DNA of 64,000 nucleotides from Achromobacter sp. Root83 (lineage in GTDB: Bacteria; Pseudomonadota; Gammaproteobacteria; Burkholderiales; Burkholderiaceae_B). Position numbers and translations under genes: made by a program. Positions within the stretch are counted from its first letter, which is position 1. Each line of letters begins with the position of its first letter. The stretch spans positions 187,435-251,434 of the forward strand of contig NZ_LMIU01000025.1 of assembly GCF_001428845.1 (NCBI RefSeq), given 5' to 3'. Below are positions 26,092 to 35,660 of this stretch, piece after piece. Below the pieces are notes generated by a model. It searched no databases and was not told where the DNA came from. It worked only from the letters and a program-made list of their open reading frames with translations.

Positions 26092-27036
26092 TCACCGCGC
26101 GGTGACGGCGTTCCTGTCCCAGTCCGCGGAATGCCGTTCGACGTGTTCCCGGATGAAATCGGCCAGCACGCGCGTGGCCATGGATGGAAAGCGGTTGGGC
26201 GCGGTGAGCAGATAGATGGCGTCGCCAACGCCCTCGGGCTCGAACGCCGGCAGCACTTCAATGAGCGACCCGCCGCGCAACTGGCTCCATACGGCGTACC
26301 GGGGCAGCAGCGCGACGCCCAATCCCGCCAGCACCGCATCCCGCAGGAACGGATAGTCGCCCGACTGCAGCCTGGGCGCGATACGAAGAATCAAGGGGTC
26401 GCCTTGCGCCTGCTTCAGGCGCAGGTCGAACCGGCGCCCGAGCGATTGCGGCGCGATCAGATCGCAGCGCCCCAGTTGCTCAATATTCTGTATGGGCCCG
26501 TTCTTCTCCAGGAATTCGGGCGAGGCGCACAGGCACCACTGGATTCCACAGATGCGGCGCGCGACATGGTCTTCGGGCGGCGACGATGTGATCTTCAGCG
26601 CAAGATCGACTTCGGCGGAGATCAGGTCCCCGATGCCGTCATTGATATGCACGCGCAGCGCGATATCCGGATAGGTGCGCGCAAAATCCAGCAGAACGGG
26701 CGCCAGGTACAGATGGCCCAGGCCGGTCGGCAGGCGGACGCGCACATCCCCCCGGACGGTTCCGTCCAGGCTGTCGATGGCCGCTTGCACCGCGCGCATT
26801 TCATCGAGCACCCGCAGGCCGTGGCGATAGAGCAATTGCCCCGCGGGCGTCAGCTCCACATGCCGGGTGGTGCGCCGGAAGAGCTGCGCGCCCAGGTCCA
26901 GTTCAAGCCGCTTCAGGCGATGAGACATGTTTGAACGCGTCATGCCGCAGCGCAGGGCGGCGGCACTGAGATTGCGCGATTCCACCATGGCCACGAACAG
27001 TCTGACCAGATTCAGGTCCGGCATATTGTCAATCAT
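26092..27036 (-). CDS. LysR-family transcriptional regulator
   Basis: This 314-residue protein has an N-terminal winged HTH (LNLVRLFVAMVESRNLSAAA, MTRSNMSHRLKRLELDLGA) and a co-inducer domain from about 95 (VRVRLPTGLGHLYLAPVLLD). An internal ATG at 27024 gives the more usual MPDLNLVRLF start. It faces the CaiB gene at 27129 with 92 bases between them, so it probably controls the CaiB-dehydrogenase-Bug operon. Confidence 0.9.
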   Translation of the reverse strand: MIDNMPDLNLVRLFVAMVESRNLSAAALRCGMTRSNMSHRLKRLELDLGAQLFRRTTRHVELTPAGQLLYRHGLRVLDEMRAVQAAIDSLDGTVRGDVRVRLPTGLGHLYLAPVLLDFARTYPDIALRVHINDGIGDLISAEVDLALKITSSPPEDHVARRICGIQWCLCASPEFLEKNGPIQNIEQLGRCDLIAPQSLGRRFDLRLKQAQGDPLILRIAPRLQSGDYPFLRDAVLAGLGVALLPRYAVWSQLRGGSLIEVLPAFEPEGVGDAIYLLTAPNRFPSMATRVLADFIREHVERHSADWDRNAVTAR

Positions 27037-27128
27037 GATTCACCATTCAAGGCACAAACAGGTGGATTGTCCAATGCTGCCGGCGAGTCTAGCATCGTCC
27101 GCATTGCCCTTGTCCATGTTGCATCGCC

Positions 27129-28352
27129 ATGCCTACCCTGCCGTTCGACCCTGCTTCCGGCCCCTATGCAGGCCTGCGTGTCCTGGACCTGAGCCAGGGG
27201 ATCGCGGGTCCGTACTGCGCTCAGATTCTCTGGCAGCAAGGCGCCGACGTCGTGAAGGTGGAGCCGCCGGACGGCGACTGGGGCCGCCATGTCGGCGTCG
27301 TGCGCGACGGCCAGAGCGCGCTGTCGATCGCCTATAACGTGGGCAAGCGCGGCGTATGCGTGGATGCGCGCCAGCCGCGCGGCAAGGCCCTGCTGGCGCG
27401 GATGGCGCAACGCGCCGATGTCCTGATCCAGAATTTCCGGCCAGGCGTGGCCGAACGCATGGGCGTGGGCTACGACAGCCTTGCCGAGACATGTCCCGGC
27501 CTGGTGTATGTGTCCATCAGCGGCTACGGACCGGACGGGCCCAGCGCGAACGCGCCGGCGTCGGACTCGGTGATGCAGGCCGACAGCGGGCTGATGTTCG
27601 CGAACCAATCGCCCGCCGGCGAACCCCGGCGGATCGGCTTGCTGCTGGCTGATATCGCCACCGCCCTGTACGCGGTGCAGGCCACCAGCGCCGCCCTGTA
27701 CCGGCACGCGCGCAGCGGCCTCGGCCAGCATGTGCAACTGAGCCTGTTCCAGGCCTGCGCGGCCTTGCAGGTGAACGATATCCTGGCGTTCGGCATGGCG
27801 GGCGAGCGCGCGGCGGGCGCGGTCAGCGCGCCCAATGGCGTGTTCGCCACCGCCGACGCAAGCCTGTCCGTGCTGGCGCTGAACAACGACCAGTTCGCCC
27901 GGCTTTGCCGCGCGCTGGAACGTCCCGACTGGCTGGCCGATCCGGCGCTTGCCAGCAACGCGGGGCGCATGGCGCAGCGCGAACGCCTGCATCGCGAGTT
28001 GTCCGTTCAACTGGCGGCGCGTCCCACCGCGCATTGGGTGGAGCGGCTGGCGCGCGAAGACGTGCTGCACGCGCGGGTCAGGGACTACGACAGTCTGGCC
28101 GCGCACCCCCAGGCCGCGCATATCGGCCTGCTGGAACCGCTGACTCAGCCCGGCGGCGATGCCCTGCCCTTTGCGCGCGTGCCCGGCGCGGCGGCGCCCA
28201 GGCCCTTGCAAGCCGCGCCCGAGATCGGCCAGCATACGGTGGCGGTGCTGACGGAATGGGGCATCCCCGCGCAGGACATCCAGTCCATGCTGGACGCCGG
28301 CGTGCTGCGCCAGGCGGCATCGCCGCACGGAGACCGCCCATGCGCGCCCTGA
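27129..28352 (+). CDS. CaiB/BaiF-family CoA-transferase
   Basis: This 407-residue family III CoA-transferase starts GLRVLDLSQGIAGPYCAQ and contains QGADVVKVEPPDGD and FRPGVAERMG. The Asp used for the acyl-enzyme intermediate is probably that in SDSVMQADSGLM near residue 147. It should move CoA between carboxylic acids, activating an imported acid. Next genes are an oxidoreductase that overlaps it by 13 bases and a Bug receptor, so uptake and activation are linked. The substrate is unknown. Confidence 0.9.
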   Translation: MPTLPFDPASGPYAGLRVLDLSQGIAGPYCAQILWQQGADVVKVEPPDGDWGRHVGVVRDGQSALSIAYNVGKRGVCVDARQPRGKALLARMAQRADVLIQNFRPGVAERMGVGYDSLAETCPGLVYVSISGYGPDGPSANAPASDSVMQADSGLMFANQSPAGEPRRIGLLLADIATALYAVQATSAALYRHARSGLGQHVQLSLFQACAALQVNDILAFGMAGERAAGAVSAPNGVFATADASLSVLALNNDQFARLCRALERPDWLADPALASNAGRMAQRERLHRELSVQLAARPTAHWVERLAREDVLHARVRDYDSLAAHPQAAHIGLLEPLTQPGGDALPFARVPGAAAPRPLQAAPEIGQHTVAVLTEWGIPAQDIQSMLDAGVLRQAASPHGDRPCAP

Positions 28353-29404
28353 TCTGCCAACGCCATGGGCCGGTCGACGGCGTCTTGCCGGGCGACATGG
28401 CGGACGCCCCCGCGCCCGGCCCCCATGAAGTCACCGTCGCCGTGGAATACGCAAGCGTCAGCCATGCGACCAAGCTGCTGATCGAAGGCCGTTATCAAAG
28501 CCGGCCGCCCCTGCCGTTCGTGCCCGGCACGGAGGCGGCCGGCCGCGTCATCGCCTGCGGCGCGAATGTCACGCGCCTGAAGCCGGGCGACAAGGTGGTG
28601 GCGCTGTCGCGCTGGGGCTGCTACGCGGAACGCCTGACCCTGCCCGAGCACACCGTCTACCCCGTGCCCGAGGACCTGCCGCTGCTGTCCGCCCTGCCCA
28701 TCCCGATTTCGTACGGAACGGCCTGGTGCGCCTTGCTGTGGCGCGCGGCCCTGCAACCGGGCGACACGGTGCTGGTGCTGGGCGCCGGATCCGGCGTCGG
28801 CCTGGCGGCCGTGGAAATCGCATCGTCCCTTGGCGCCACGGTGCTGGCATGCGCCAGCACGGACGCCAAACGCCAGGCCGCACTGGCCGCGGGCGCCGCC
28901 CATGCATTCGCCGCCGACGATGGCATGGCGCAAGCCGTCAAGGCGGCAAGCGGCGGCCGCGGCGCGGACGTGGTGCTGGATGCCGTGGGCGGAGACGCGT
29001 TCGAGCGCAGCGTGCGCGCCGCGGCCGCCAATGCGCGCATGGTGTCCGTGGGCTTTGCGAGCGGCCGCGTGCCCGATGTGCCGCTGAACCTGCTGCTTGT
29101 GAAGAACATCGCCCTGCATGGTTTTTTCTTTGGCCGCTACCTGGGCTGGACGCCCGCCGACGAACGCATCGTCCACGCGCCCGCCCTGCAGCGGACCATG
29201 TCCACTTTGTTTGACTGGGCCCGCATCGCGCGGATCCGGCCAGCCGTAACGGCGATCTACCCGATCACCGGCCTTGCCGCAGCACTCGCCGCTCTGGAAA
29301 GCCGACAAGTCGTCGGCAAGGTGGCGATCACAATAACGACGGAGACAAACCCATGCACGCCATCATCGCCCGACGCGCCCGGAAGGCGCGCAGCTCCCGC
29401 CTAG
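28340..29404 (+). CDS. Zinc-type/quinone oxidoreductase-like dehydrogenase
   Basis: The start at 28340 lies within the end of the CoA-transferase gene. The 354-residue protein is an MDR-family NADPH oxidoreductase (GTEAAGRVIACGANV, LGAGSGVGLAAVEIA cofactor loop near 150) without the structural-zinc Cys cluster, so it is quinone reductase or enoyl reductase-like. The last 15-20 residues run into the next gene by 52 bases and are not typical of the family. It may reduce an enoyl or quinone intermediate of the pathway. Confidence 0.85.
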   Translation: MRALICQRHGPVDGVLPGDMADAPAPGPHEVTVAVEYASVSHATKLLIEGRYQSRPPLPFVPGTEAAGRVIACGANVTRLKPGDKVVALSRWGCYAERLTLPEHTVYPVPEDLPLLSALPIPISYGTAWCALLWRAALQPGDTVLVLGAGSGVGLAAVEIASSLGATVLACASTDAKRQAALAAGAAHAFAADDGMAQAVKAASGGRGADVVLDAVGGDAFERSVRAAAANARMVSVGFASGRVPDVPLNLLLVKNIALHGFFFGRYLGWTPADERIVHAPALQRTMSTLFDWARIARIRPAVTAIYPITGLAAALAALESRQVVGKVAITITTETNPCTPSSPDAPGRRAAPA

Positions 29405-30378
29405 CGCAGCGCGCAAGGCATCTGGCCGCCGCCGCGCTGGCCGCGGGACTCGTTTCAGCCCCCCTGGCCGCGCTGGCGGCGGACGCCGCCTATCCCGCCA
29501 GGCCGATCACCATGGTCGTGCCCTACCCGCCGGGCGGACCGACGGACATCGTGGCGCGGCTGGTGGCGGCCGAAATGTCGAAGACCATCGGGCAGAACAT
29601 CGTCGTCGACAACAAGCCCGGCGCAAGCGGAATGATCGGCGCCGACCTCGTGGCGCGCGCTGCGCCGGATGGCTATACCTTCCTGGCCAACGCCTCGCTG
29701 CACGTCATCAATCCGTATATCTATGCGTCGATGCGCTACGACGCCTTCAAAGACTTCGCGCCCATCACCCAGCTCGCCGACGTGCCTCTGGTGCTGGTGG
29801 TGCCCGAGACCTCACCGGTCCGGACCGTTCAGGACCTGTTGGCGCTGGGCAAAAAGCAATCGTTGAATTTCGGCTCGGCGGGATCGGCTTCGGCGCAGCA
29901 ACTTGCGGGCGAGTCGTTCAAGGTGCGGTCGGGGCTGCCGATGCAGCACGTGCCCTACAAGGGAAGCGCGCCGGCGCTGACGGACCTGGTGGGCGGCCAG
30001 ATCCAGCTCATGTTCGATTCGATGCCGTCCGCGATGCCATTCATCAAGTCTGGAAAGCTGCGCGCGGTGGCGGTCACCACGGCGCGCCGCGTGGACGAGC
30101 TGGCCGCCGTGCCGACCATGGCGGAATCGGGTTTCCCGGGCTTCGACATCAGCACCTGGTACGGCCTGTGGGCGCCGAAGGGCACGCCGCCCGAGATCGT
30201 GGCCAAGCTGGCCGACCACGCCGCCCGCGCGCTCAAGCAGCCCGGCATCGTGACGCAGTACGCGGGGCTGGGCGCCAAGCCGGTGGGATCGGACCCCGCG
30301 GCCTTCGCGCGTTTCAATGTCTCCGAGGGAGAAAAGTGGCGCGACATCGTCAAGGCGGCAGGCATTACGCCGCAGTAG
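29353..30378 (+). CDS. Bug/TctC-family periplasmic solute receptor
   Basis: This 341-residue protein has a signal peptide (about 1-42, ending LAALAADA) and the family motifs YPARPITMVVPYPPGGPTD, GASGMIGADLVARAAPDGYT and HVPYKGSAPALTDLVGGQ. Bug proteins bind small acids in the periplasm. TctAB-type membrane partners are not adjacent. The start is supported by GGAGAC seven bases upstream. It is the last gene of the LysR-controlled CaiB operon. Confidence 0.92.
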   Translation: MHAIIARRARKARSSRLAQRARHLAAAALAAGLVSAPLAALAADAAYPARPITMVVPYPPGGPTDIVARLVAAEMSKTIGQNIVVDNKPGASGMIGADLVARAAPDGYTFLANASLHVINPYIYASMRYDAFKDFAPITQLADVPLVLVVPETSPVRTVQDLLALGKKQSLNFGSAGSASAQQLAGESFKVRSGLPMQHVPYKGSAPALTDLVGGQIQLMFDSMPSAMPFIKSGKLRAVAVTTARRVDELAAVPTMAESGFPGFDISTWYGLWAPKGTPPEIVAKLADHAARALKQPGIVTQYAGLGAKPVGSDPAAFARFNVSEGEKWRDIVKAAGITPQ

Positions 30379-30406
30379 TGGGCGGCGCGAACGCACGGCT
30401 GGTTTT

Positions 30407-30449
30407 CGGCATCAGCGGCCGCGCCGGGCAGGCGCGGCAGCCGATGCCG
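30407..30449. terminator. Hairpin between convergent genes
   Basis: CGGCATC/GATGCCG encloses GCCGCGCC/GGCGCGGC with a five-base inner loop. It lies between the stop codons of the Bug gene and the convergent SulP gene, and could end transcription in both directions. No T tract follows on either side. Confidence 0.4.
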
Positions 30450-30463
30450 CGCACCGCCTGCCG

Positions 30464-31948
30464 TCAGTGCCCAGCCGGCTTGGCGGCGGCGCCCGCCTTG
30501 TCGTGGACGGCGAATCGCCCGATCATCGTGGCGCTGGCTTCATTCAGTCCAATGACCTCCACCGCCACGCCCGCGCGCCGCAACTTGATCACCACCTTGT
30601 CGAGCGCGCCCACGGCGGAAATATCCCAGAAATGCGCGGCGGAAACGTCCAGCACGACGCGGTCGACGGCCTCCTTGAAATCGATCGCCTCCGCGAACCG
30701 TCCGGTGGACGCAAAAAATACCTGCCCGGCGTAGCGATAGGTGCGGGTGCGGCCATCGGGCGACAAGCTGGCGCTGACCTCGAACAAACGCCTGACCTTG
30801 CCGGCAAAAAACACGCCGCTCAAGAGCACGCCCACCAGGACGCCCCGCGCAAGGTCATGCGTCCAGACCACGACCACGACCGTCGCCACCATGACCACCG
30901 ATGACTGCCATGGATGCGAGCGCAGGTTGCGGATGGATCCCCAGTTGAACGTGCCGATGGAGACCATGATCATGACCGCGACCAGCGCGGGCATCGGAAT
31001 CTTCGCCACCAGCGGCCCCAGCACTACGATCAGGAACAGAAGAAAGGAGCCGGCGACGAAGGTGGAGAGCCGGGTGGAACCGCCCGACTTCACGTTGATG
31101 ACGGACTGCCCGATCATGGCGCAGCCGCCCATGCCCCCAAAGAACCCGGTCACGAAATTGGCGATGCCCTGCCCCTTGCACTCGCGCCGCTTGTCGCTGG
31201 GCGTGTCCGTCAGGTCGTCCACGATCTGCGCGGTCATCATCGATTCCAGCAATCCGACGGCGGCCATGGTCAGCGAGTACGGAAGAATGATCCGCAAGGT
31301 CTCGAAGCTGAACGGCACGTTCGGGATCAGGAATACGGGCAGGGACGAAGGCAGTTTCCCCATGTCGCCAACGGTATTGACGTGCAGCCCGCCAAAAATG
31401 GAGATGACCGTAAGCACGATGATGGCGACCAGCGGCGACGGCACCGCCTTCGTCAGGCGGGGAAACAGATAGATGACCGCCAGCCCCCCGGCCACCATCA
31501 CGTACGTCACCCAGGTGACATCGATCAGTTGGGGTAGCTGGGCAATGAAAATCAGGATCGCCAGCGCATTCACGAAGCCGGTGACAACGGACCGCGACAC
31601 GTACTGCATCAGCAGATCGAGCCGCAGGAATCCGGCAAGCACCTGAATGATCCCCATGAGGACGGTGGCCGCGAAAAGATAGTCGACGCCATGCGCCTTG
31701 ACCAAAGGCGCGACCAGCACCGCGACGGCCGCCGTGGCGGCCGAGATCATGCCGGGCCGGCCGCCCACCAAAGCGATGATCACGGCGATCGAGAACGAGG
31801 CGTACAGCCCTACCCGAGGGTCGACTCCGGCAATGATGGAAAAGCCGATGGCCTCGGGAATGAGCGCAAGGGCAACGACAATGCCCGCAAGAATATCGGC
31901 ACGAGGACTGGCCATCCATTCGCGGCGAAACGTGGAAAGAAAAGACAT
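30464..31948 (-). CDS. SulP-family anion transporter
   Basis: This 494-residue protein has about ten to twelve transmembrane helices (from 20 to 390) with the SulP motif region ([34 protein letters not shown]) and a C-terminal STAS domain (about 400-480, [19 protein letters not shown]). SulP proteins move sulfate, bicarbonate or dicarboxylates in the inner membrane. No carbonic anhydrase or sulfur gene is next to it, so the anion cannot be told. A hairpin overlaps its leader. Confidence 0.9.
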   Translation of the reverse strand: MSFLSTFRREWMASPRADILAGIVVALALIPEAIGFSIIAGVDPRVGLYASFSIAVIIALVGGRPGMISAATAAVAVLVAPLVKAHGVDYLFAATVLMGIIQVLAGFLRLDLLMQYVSRSVVTGFVNALAILIFIAQLPQLIDVTWVTYVMVAGGLAVIYLFPRLTKAVPSPLVAIIVLTVISIFGGLHVNTVGDMGKLPSSLPVFLIPNVPFSFETLRIILPYSLTMAAVGLLESMMTAQIVDDLTDTPSDKRRECKGQGIANFVTGFFGGMGGCAMIGQSVINVKSGGSTRLSTFVAGSFLLFLIVVLGPLVAKIPMPALVAVMIMVSIGTFNWGSIRNLRSHPWQSSVVMVATVVVVVWTHDLARGVLVGVLLSGVFFAGKVRRLFEVSASLSPDGRTRTYRYAGQVFFASTGRFAEAIDFKEAVDRVVLDVSAAHFWDISAVGALDKVVIKLRRAGVAVEVIGLNEASATMIGRFAVHDKAGAAAKPAGH

Positions 31949-31951
31949 TTG

Positions 31952-31968
31952 GCTAACCTGAAGTTAGC
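31952..31968 (-). promoter_or_regulatory. Hairpin just before the SulP start
   Basis: GCTAAC and GTTAGC pair around a five-base loop, and the 3' arm ends three bases before the ATG on the mRNA strand, where a ribosome would bind. The surrounding 357-base region (31949-32305) is the divergent control region of SulP and the HDAC-like gene; I see no gene in it. Confidence 0.4.
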
Positions 31969-32305
31969 AAGCGATGCATCACACCGAGGGAGGTTTGTTT
32001 CGGTCTCGGAACGAGCCGTACTTCGCTTGGAGTTGTCCGAGGGATAGGCGCCCGGCCGAGCCACCCGGCGAGGCCGGGTCCACTTGTGTCGCTATTCGAC
32101 GCGACGCGCATCCATTGCAGATGCGGCGAGGCGGAATTGTACACACGTTTTTGCGCATGCCAGGGGACGCGCGCCGGTCAGGCCTAGGGTTTCCCCCAGC
32201 GCCACGACGGTGCGGGCGCAGGCAAACATCATTTTTCTTATGATCGGCGCACGCGTATAACTGTCGGTTCGAAGCGTGAGCGATTTCAACTCAAGGGTCA
32301 CAGGC

Positions 32306-33325
32306 ATGAAGGCATACTTCCACGACGATCAGAAGCTCCACCACCCGCAGACGTACTTTTCGCGCGGCAAGATGCGCACGCCGCAGGAAGTGCCGTCGCG
32401 TCTGGATGGCCTGGTGCAGGCGGCCCGCAAGCTGGGCTTCGATGTCCAGGCGCCGGCCGACCACGGCGCCGGCGCGCTGTCGGCCGTGCATACGCTGGAC
32501 TACCTGCGCTTCCTGCAGGATGCTCACGAAGACTGGATGAAGCTGCCGGGAGACTGGGGCGGCGAGGTGGTCTCCAACGTGTTCGTGCGCGAACCCAACG
32601 CGCTGCGCGGCGTGCTGGCCAAGGCGGGGCGCTACCTGGCCGACGGCAGTTGCCCGGTCGGCCCCAAGACCTGGCAGTCCGCCTACTGGTCGGCGCAATG
32701 CGCGATTGCCGGTGCCGAGGCCCTGCTGGCCGGCGACCGCCACGCCTACGCCATCTGCCGGCCGCCCGGCCATCACGCGCGGCGCGATGCCGCGGGCGGA
32801 TTCTGCTATCTGAACAACGCCGCGATCGCCGCCCAGCGCCTGACGTCGAAATTTCCGCGCGTGGCCATCCTGGATACCGATATGCACCACGGCCAGGGCA
32901 TCCAGGAAATCTTCTACGAGCGCAGCGACGTGCTCTACGTATCCATCCACGGCGACCCCGAAAACTTCTACCCCGTGGTGGCGGGTTTCGAGGACGAGCG
33001 CGGCGCCGGCGAAGGCTACGGCTACAACATCAACCTGCCCATGCCGCACGGTTCGCCGGAGCCGGTGTTCTTCGACAGGCTGGCCCAGGCGCGCCGCGCG
33101 ATCGACCTGTTCCAGCCCGATGCCCTGGTGCTGTCGCTGGGCTTCGACATCTTCGAAAAAGATCCGCAGGCCATGGTCAGCGTGACAGAAGACGGCTTCG
33201 AACGCCTGGGCCGCGAGGTCGGCGGCCTGCGCCTGCCGACCCTGGTCGTGCAGGAAGGGGGCTATTACATCGAAGGGCTGGAATCCAACGCGACGCGGTT
33301 CTTCGCCGGGCTCACCGGCGCCTGA
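32306..33325 (+). CDS. HDAC-family zinc amidohydrolase (acetylpolyamine type)
   Basis: The ATG at 32306 starts MKAYFHDDQKLHHP, the usual N-terminus; a GTG at 32276 is also possible. The 339-residue protein has GHHARRDAAGGFCYLNNAAI near 150 and the zinc-site DTDMHHGQG near 190, with YINLPMPHG-like spacing as in acetylpolyamine amidohydrolases and class II deacetylases. It should remove acetyl groups from small amines in the cytoplasm. It is a single gene. Confidence 0.87.
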   Translation: MKAYFHDDQKLHHPQTYFSRGKMRTPQEVPSRLDGLVQAARKLGFDVQAPADHGAGALSAVHTLDYLRFLQDAHEDWMKLPGDWGGEVVSNVFVREPNALRGVLAKAGRYLADGSCPVGPKTWQSAYWSAQCAIAGAEALLAGDRHAYAICRPPGHHARRDAAGGFCYLNNAAIAAQRLTSKFPRVAILDTDMHHGQGIQEIFYERSDVLYVSIHGDPENFYPVVAGFEDERGAGEGYGYNINLPMPHGSPEPVFFDRLAQARRAIDLFQPDALVLSLGFDIFEKDPQAMVSVTEDGFERLGREVGGLRLPTLVVQEGGYYIEGLESNATRFFAGLTGA

Positions 33326-33524
33326 TCACGGGCGCAGCGGGACGGGGCGGGCCGGGCCTGTCCGGCCGCTTCGTCGAGCGGGGCAACGGCGGCGAACGCA
33401 TGAATGACATCCGGCGCATGCATGATCCAGTGTCTAATCACCGGCTCCCTCGCGGGATACAGACCAGGCTGCCCGGGCGTCCCCGCCCGGCAGTCCCGAA
33501 CAACAAGACATCAGGATTTCGCAC

Positions 33525-34658
33525 GTGTTTCATGTCATCACCGGCCTCATCGGCCTTTACGTCATCTGGCGCTTCGTCTGGCCGCTGACCTTGCCAAGAA
33601 TGGGAAAGATACTGCTGGCGGCCCTGGTGCTGCTGGCCGCCGAGCACCATCTCATCACCCGAAATTTCTTCGGCACCATGGCGTCTCCCGAGGTGCCGGC
33701 CGGCATCCTGATGGCGCTGGGCTGGGCATTCGGCGCGCTGATACTGCTTGCGCTTTTCCTGTTTGCGAAGGACGTGGCGGGCCTGCTGCTGTCCGCGTTC
33801 TCGCGCCGCCATGGACGCGCGCTGCTGGCCTGCCCGCGCCTGCGCACCGGCCTTGCCGCCGCCGCGCTGGTGCTATCCGCGGTGGGCGTCTGGCAAGCGG
33901 TCCGGGTGCCGGACGTGAAGACGATCGAGGTCGCCCTGCCCGGCCTGCCGCCCGCGTTCGATGGCTTCAAGATCGTGCATTTGACCGACCTCCACGCCAG
34001 CCGCCTGCTGCAGGCGGACTGGATGCGGGCGGTCGTTGACCGGGCCAATGCACTGGAACCGGACCTGACGCTGATCACGGGCGATCTGGTGGACGGGACG
34101 CCCGAAGCCCGCGCCGCCGATGTGCTCCCATTGCGTGAACTGAGGGCGCCGCACGGCGTGGTCGCGATCCCCGGCAACCACGAGTACTACGCCGAATACG
34201 TCAATTGGCTGAAGACGTTCGACCGTCTGGGCCTGCGGATGCTGCTCAATGGACACACCACCATTGAGCTCGGTGGCCAGTCCCTGGTGCTTGCCGGCAT
34301 CACCGACGCCGCGGCGTCGCGCGTGGGCCAGCCGCTGCCGGACATCGACGCGGCCCTGGCGGGCGTCCCCCCTTCAGCCACCGTCATCCTGCTGAGCCAT
34401 CGGCCGGTCGGCGCGGCGCGGAATGCGCAGGCAGGCGCCCGCCTGCAGCTTTCCGGCCACACCCACGGCGGCCAGATCCTCGGGCCGCATTTGCTCACCC
34501 AATGGGCCAACGAAGGCTATGTGTCGGGCATGTACCGGGTCGGCGGCATGCAGCTCTATGTGAGCAACGGCGCGGGGCTCTGGAACGGCTTTCCCATCCG
34601 GCTGGGCCGTCCTTCCGAGATCACCCGGATCGTGCTGCGGGCGGCCCCGCCGGCCTGA
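33525..34658 (+). CDS. Membrane metallophosphoesterase (YaeI-like)
   Basis: This 377-residue protein begins at a GTG. Three or four hydrophobic helices fill the first 125 residues, followed by a calcineurin-like domain: IVHLTDLHASRL near 150, ITGDLVDG near 184, GNHEYYAEY near 211, SHRPVG and SGHTHGGQILG near 315. The motifs are complete, so it should be an active metal-dependent phosphoesterase, like YaeI-type enzymes that hydrolyse UDP-diacylglucosamine or other phosphoesters. The domain should lie on one face of the inner membrane. Confidence 0.88.
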   Translation: MFHVITGLIGLYVIWRFVWPLTLPRMGKILLAALVLLAAEHHLITRNFFGTMASPEVPAGILMALGWAFGALILLALFLFAKDVAGLLLSAFSRRHGRALLACPRLRTGLAAAALVLSAVGVWQAVRVPDVKTIEVALPGLPPAFDGFKIVHLTDLHASRLLQADWMRAVVDRANALEPDLTLITGDLVDGTPEARAADVLPLRELRAPHGVVAIPGNHEYYAEYVNWLKTFDRLGLRMLLNGHTTIELGGQSLVLAGITDAAASRVGQPLPDIDAALAGVPPSATVILLSHRPVGAARNAQAGARLQLSGHTHGGQILGPHLLTQWANEGYVSGMYRVGGMQLYVSNGAGLWNGFPIRLGRPSEITRIVLRAAPPA

Positions 34659-34686
34659 CACCCGTCGCTGCATTGGCCTTTCGCCC

Positions 34687-35589
34687 TCACGCCGAGGCGG
34701 CCGGCCCCAGCATGCTGTCCCGCAGCCGCAGCACCGACGCGCAGGACGTGTCGCGATGCGTCACCAGCGACAGGGACAGCGCACCGCCGGCATCCGCGTC
34801 GGTCAAGGGCACGAACGCCACATGCGGCGTGGAATACGCCCGCGTCACGCCCGGCACCAGCGCCACCCCCATGCCGCTGGCCACCAGGCTGACCAGCGTC
34901 TGCACCTGAATCGCCTCCTGGCTGATGCGCGGGGAAAAGCCCGCCTTGTGGCACAGCGCCAGCGTCACCCCGTTCAAGCCCGGCACCTTGGCGGGTGAAT
35001 ACAGCACGAAGCTTTCGGACCGCGCACGCTCCAGGGCGACCGGGCCAGCGACGGCCAGCGCATGCCCGGCGGGCACCGCCAGGATCAGGTCGTCGCGCTC
35101 GACCACCCAGGAATCCAGCGCGGCATCTTCGGCCAGCGGCCCGCGCACCAGGCCCGCATCGATTTCATTGGCGCGCAGCATCGCCACCAGCCCCACCGTG
35201 CTGTCCTCGCGCAGGTCCAGCTGCACGTCGGGGTATTGCGCGCGAAACGCCGGCAGGCAGCGCGGCAGCAGCATGTACGTGGCCGACCCGACAAAGCCCA
35301 GGCGCAGCGTGCCCCATTCGCCCAGCGCGACGCGGCGCGCCGCCTGGCGGGCCTGCTCGGTATGGAAAAGCGCGCGGCGGGCGTCGGCCATCAACGCTTC
35401 TCCGGCGGGCGTGGTGCTGACGCCCTTGGCGCCGCGCACCAGCAGCGGCACGCCCACCGCGTGCTCCAGCTTCTGGATCGACACCGACAGCGCGGGCTGA
35501 GCGATGTGCAGGGTGTCGGCGGCGCGCCGGTAGCTTCCCAATTCGGCGATCGTCACAAACTGCCGAAGTTGCCGTAAATCGATAGCCAT
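34687..35589 (-). CDS. LysR-family transcriptional regulator
   Basis: The ATG at 35589 gives the normal MAIDLRQLRQFVTIAELGSY start; a longer frame to 35667 would overlap the divergent gene and is less likely. The 300-residue protein has a standard N-terminal HTH (PALSVSIQKLEHAVGVPLL) and a co-inducer domain. It is read away from the CaiB-MaoC-Bug operon 72 bases away, which it probably regulates through the palindrome at 35596-35617. Confidence 0.9.
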   Translation of the reverse strand: MAIDLRQLRQFVTIAELGSYRRAADTLHIAQPALSVSIQKLEHAVGVPLLVRGAKGVSTTPAGEALMADARRALFHTEQARQAARRVALGEWGTLRLGFVGSATYMLLPRCLPAFRAQYPDVQLDLREDSTVGLVAMLRANEIDAGLVRGPLAEDAALDSWVVERDDLILAVPAGHALAVAGPVALERARSESFVLYSPAKVPGLNGVTLALCHKAGFSPRISQEAIQVQTLVSLVASGMGVALVPGVTRAYSTPHVAFVPLTDADAGGALSLSLVTHRDTSCASVLRLRDSMLGPAASA

Positions 35590-35595
35590 AACAGA

Positions 35596-35617
35596 TTCCG
35601 TATCAAGCAATACCGAA
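35596..35617. promoter_or_regulatory. Candidate LysR operator in lysR-CaiB gap
   Basis: TTCCGTAT and ATACCGAA flank six bases and are inverted repeats apart from one mismatch. The site lies between the divergent regulator and CoA-transferase genes, as expected for a LysR target. Only the sequence symmetry supports it. Confidence 0.45.
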
Positions 35618-35660
35618 GCCATATTAGACGCGTATGTTTCGCGCCGATAGGATTCCCGCC

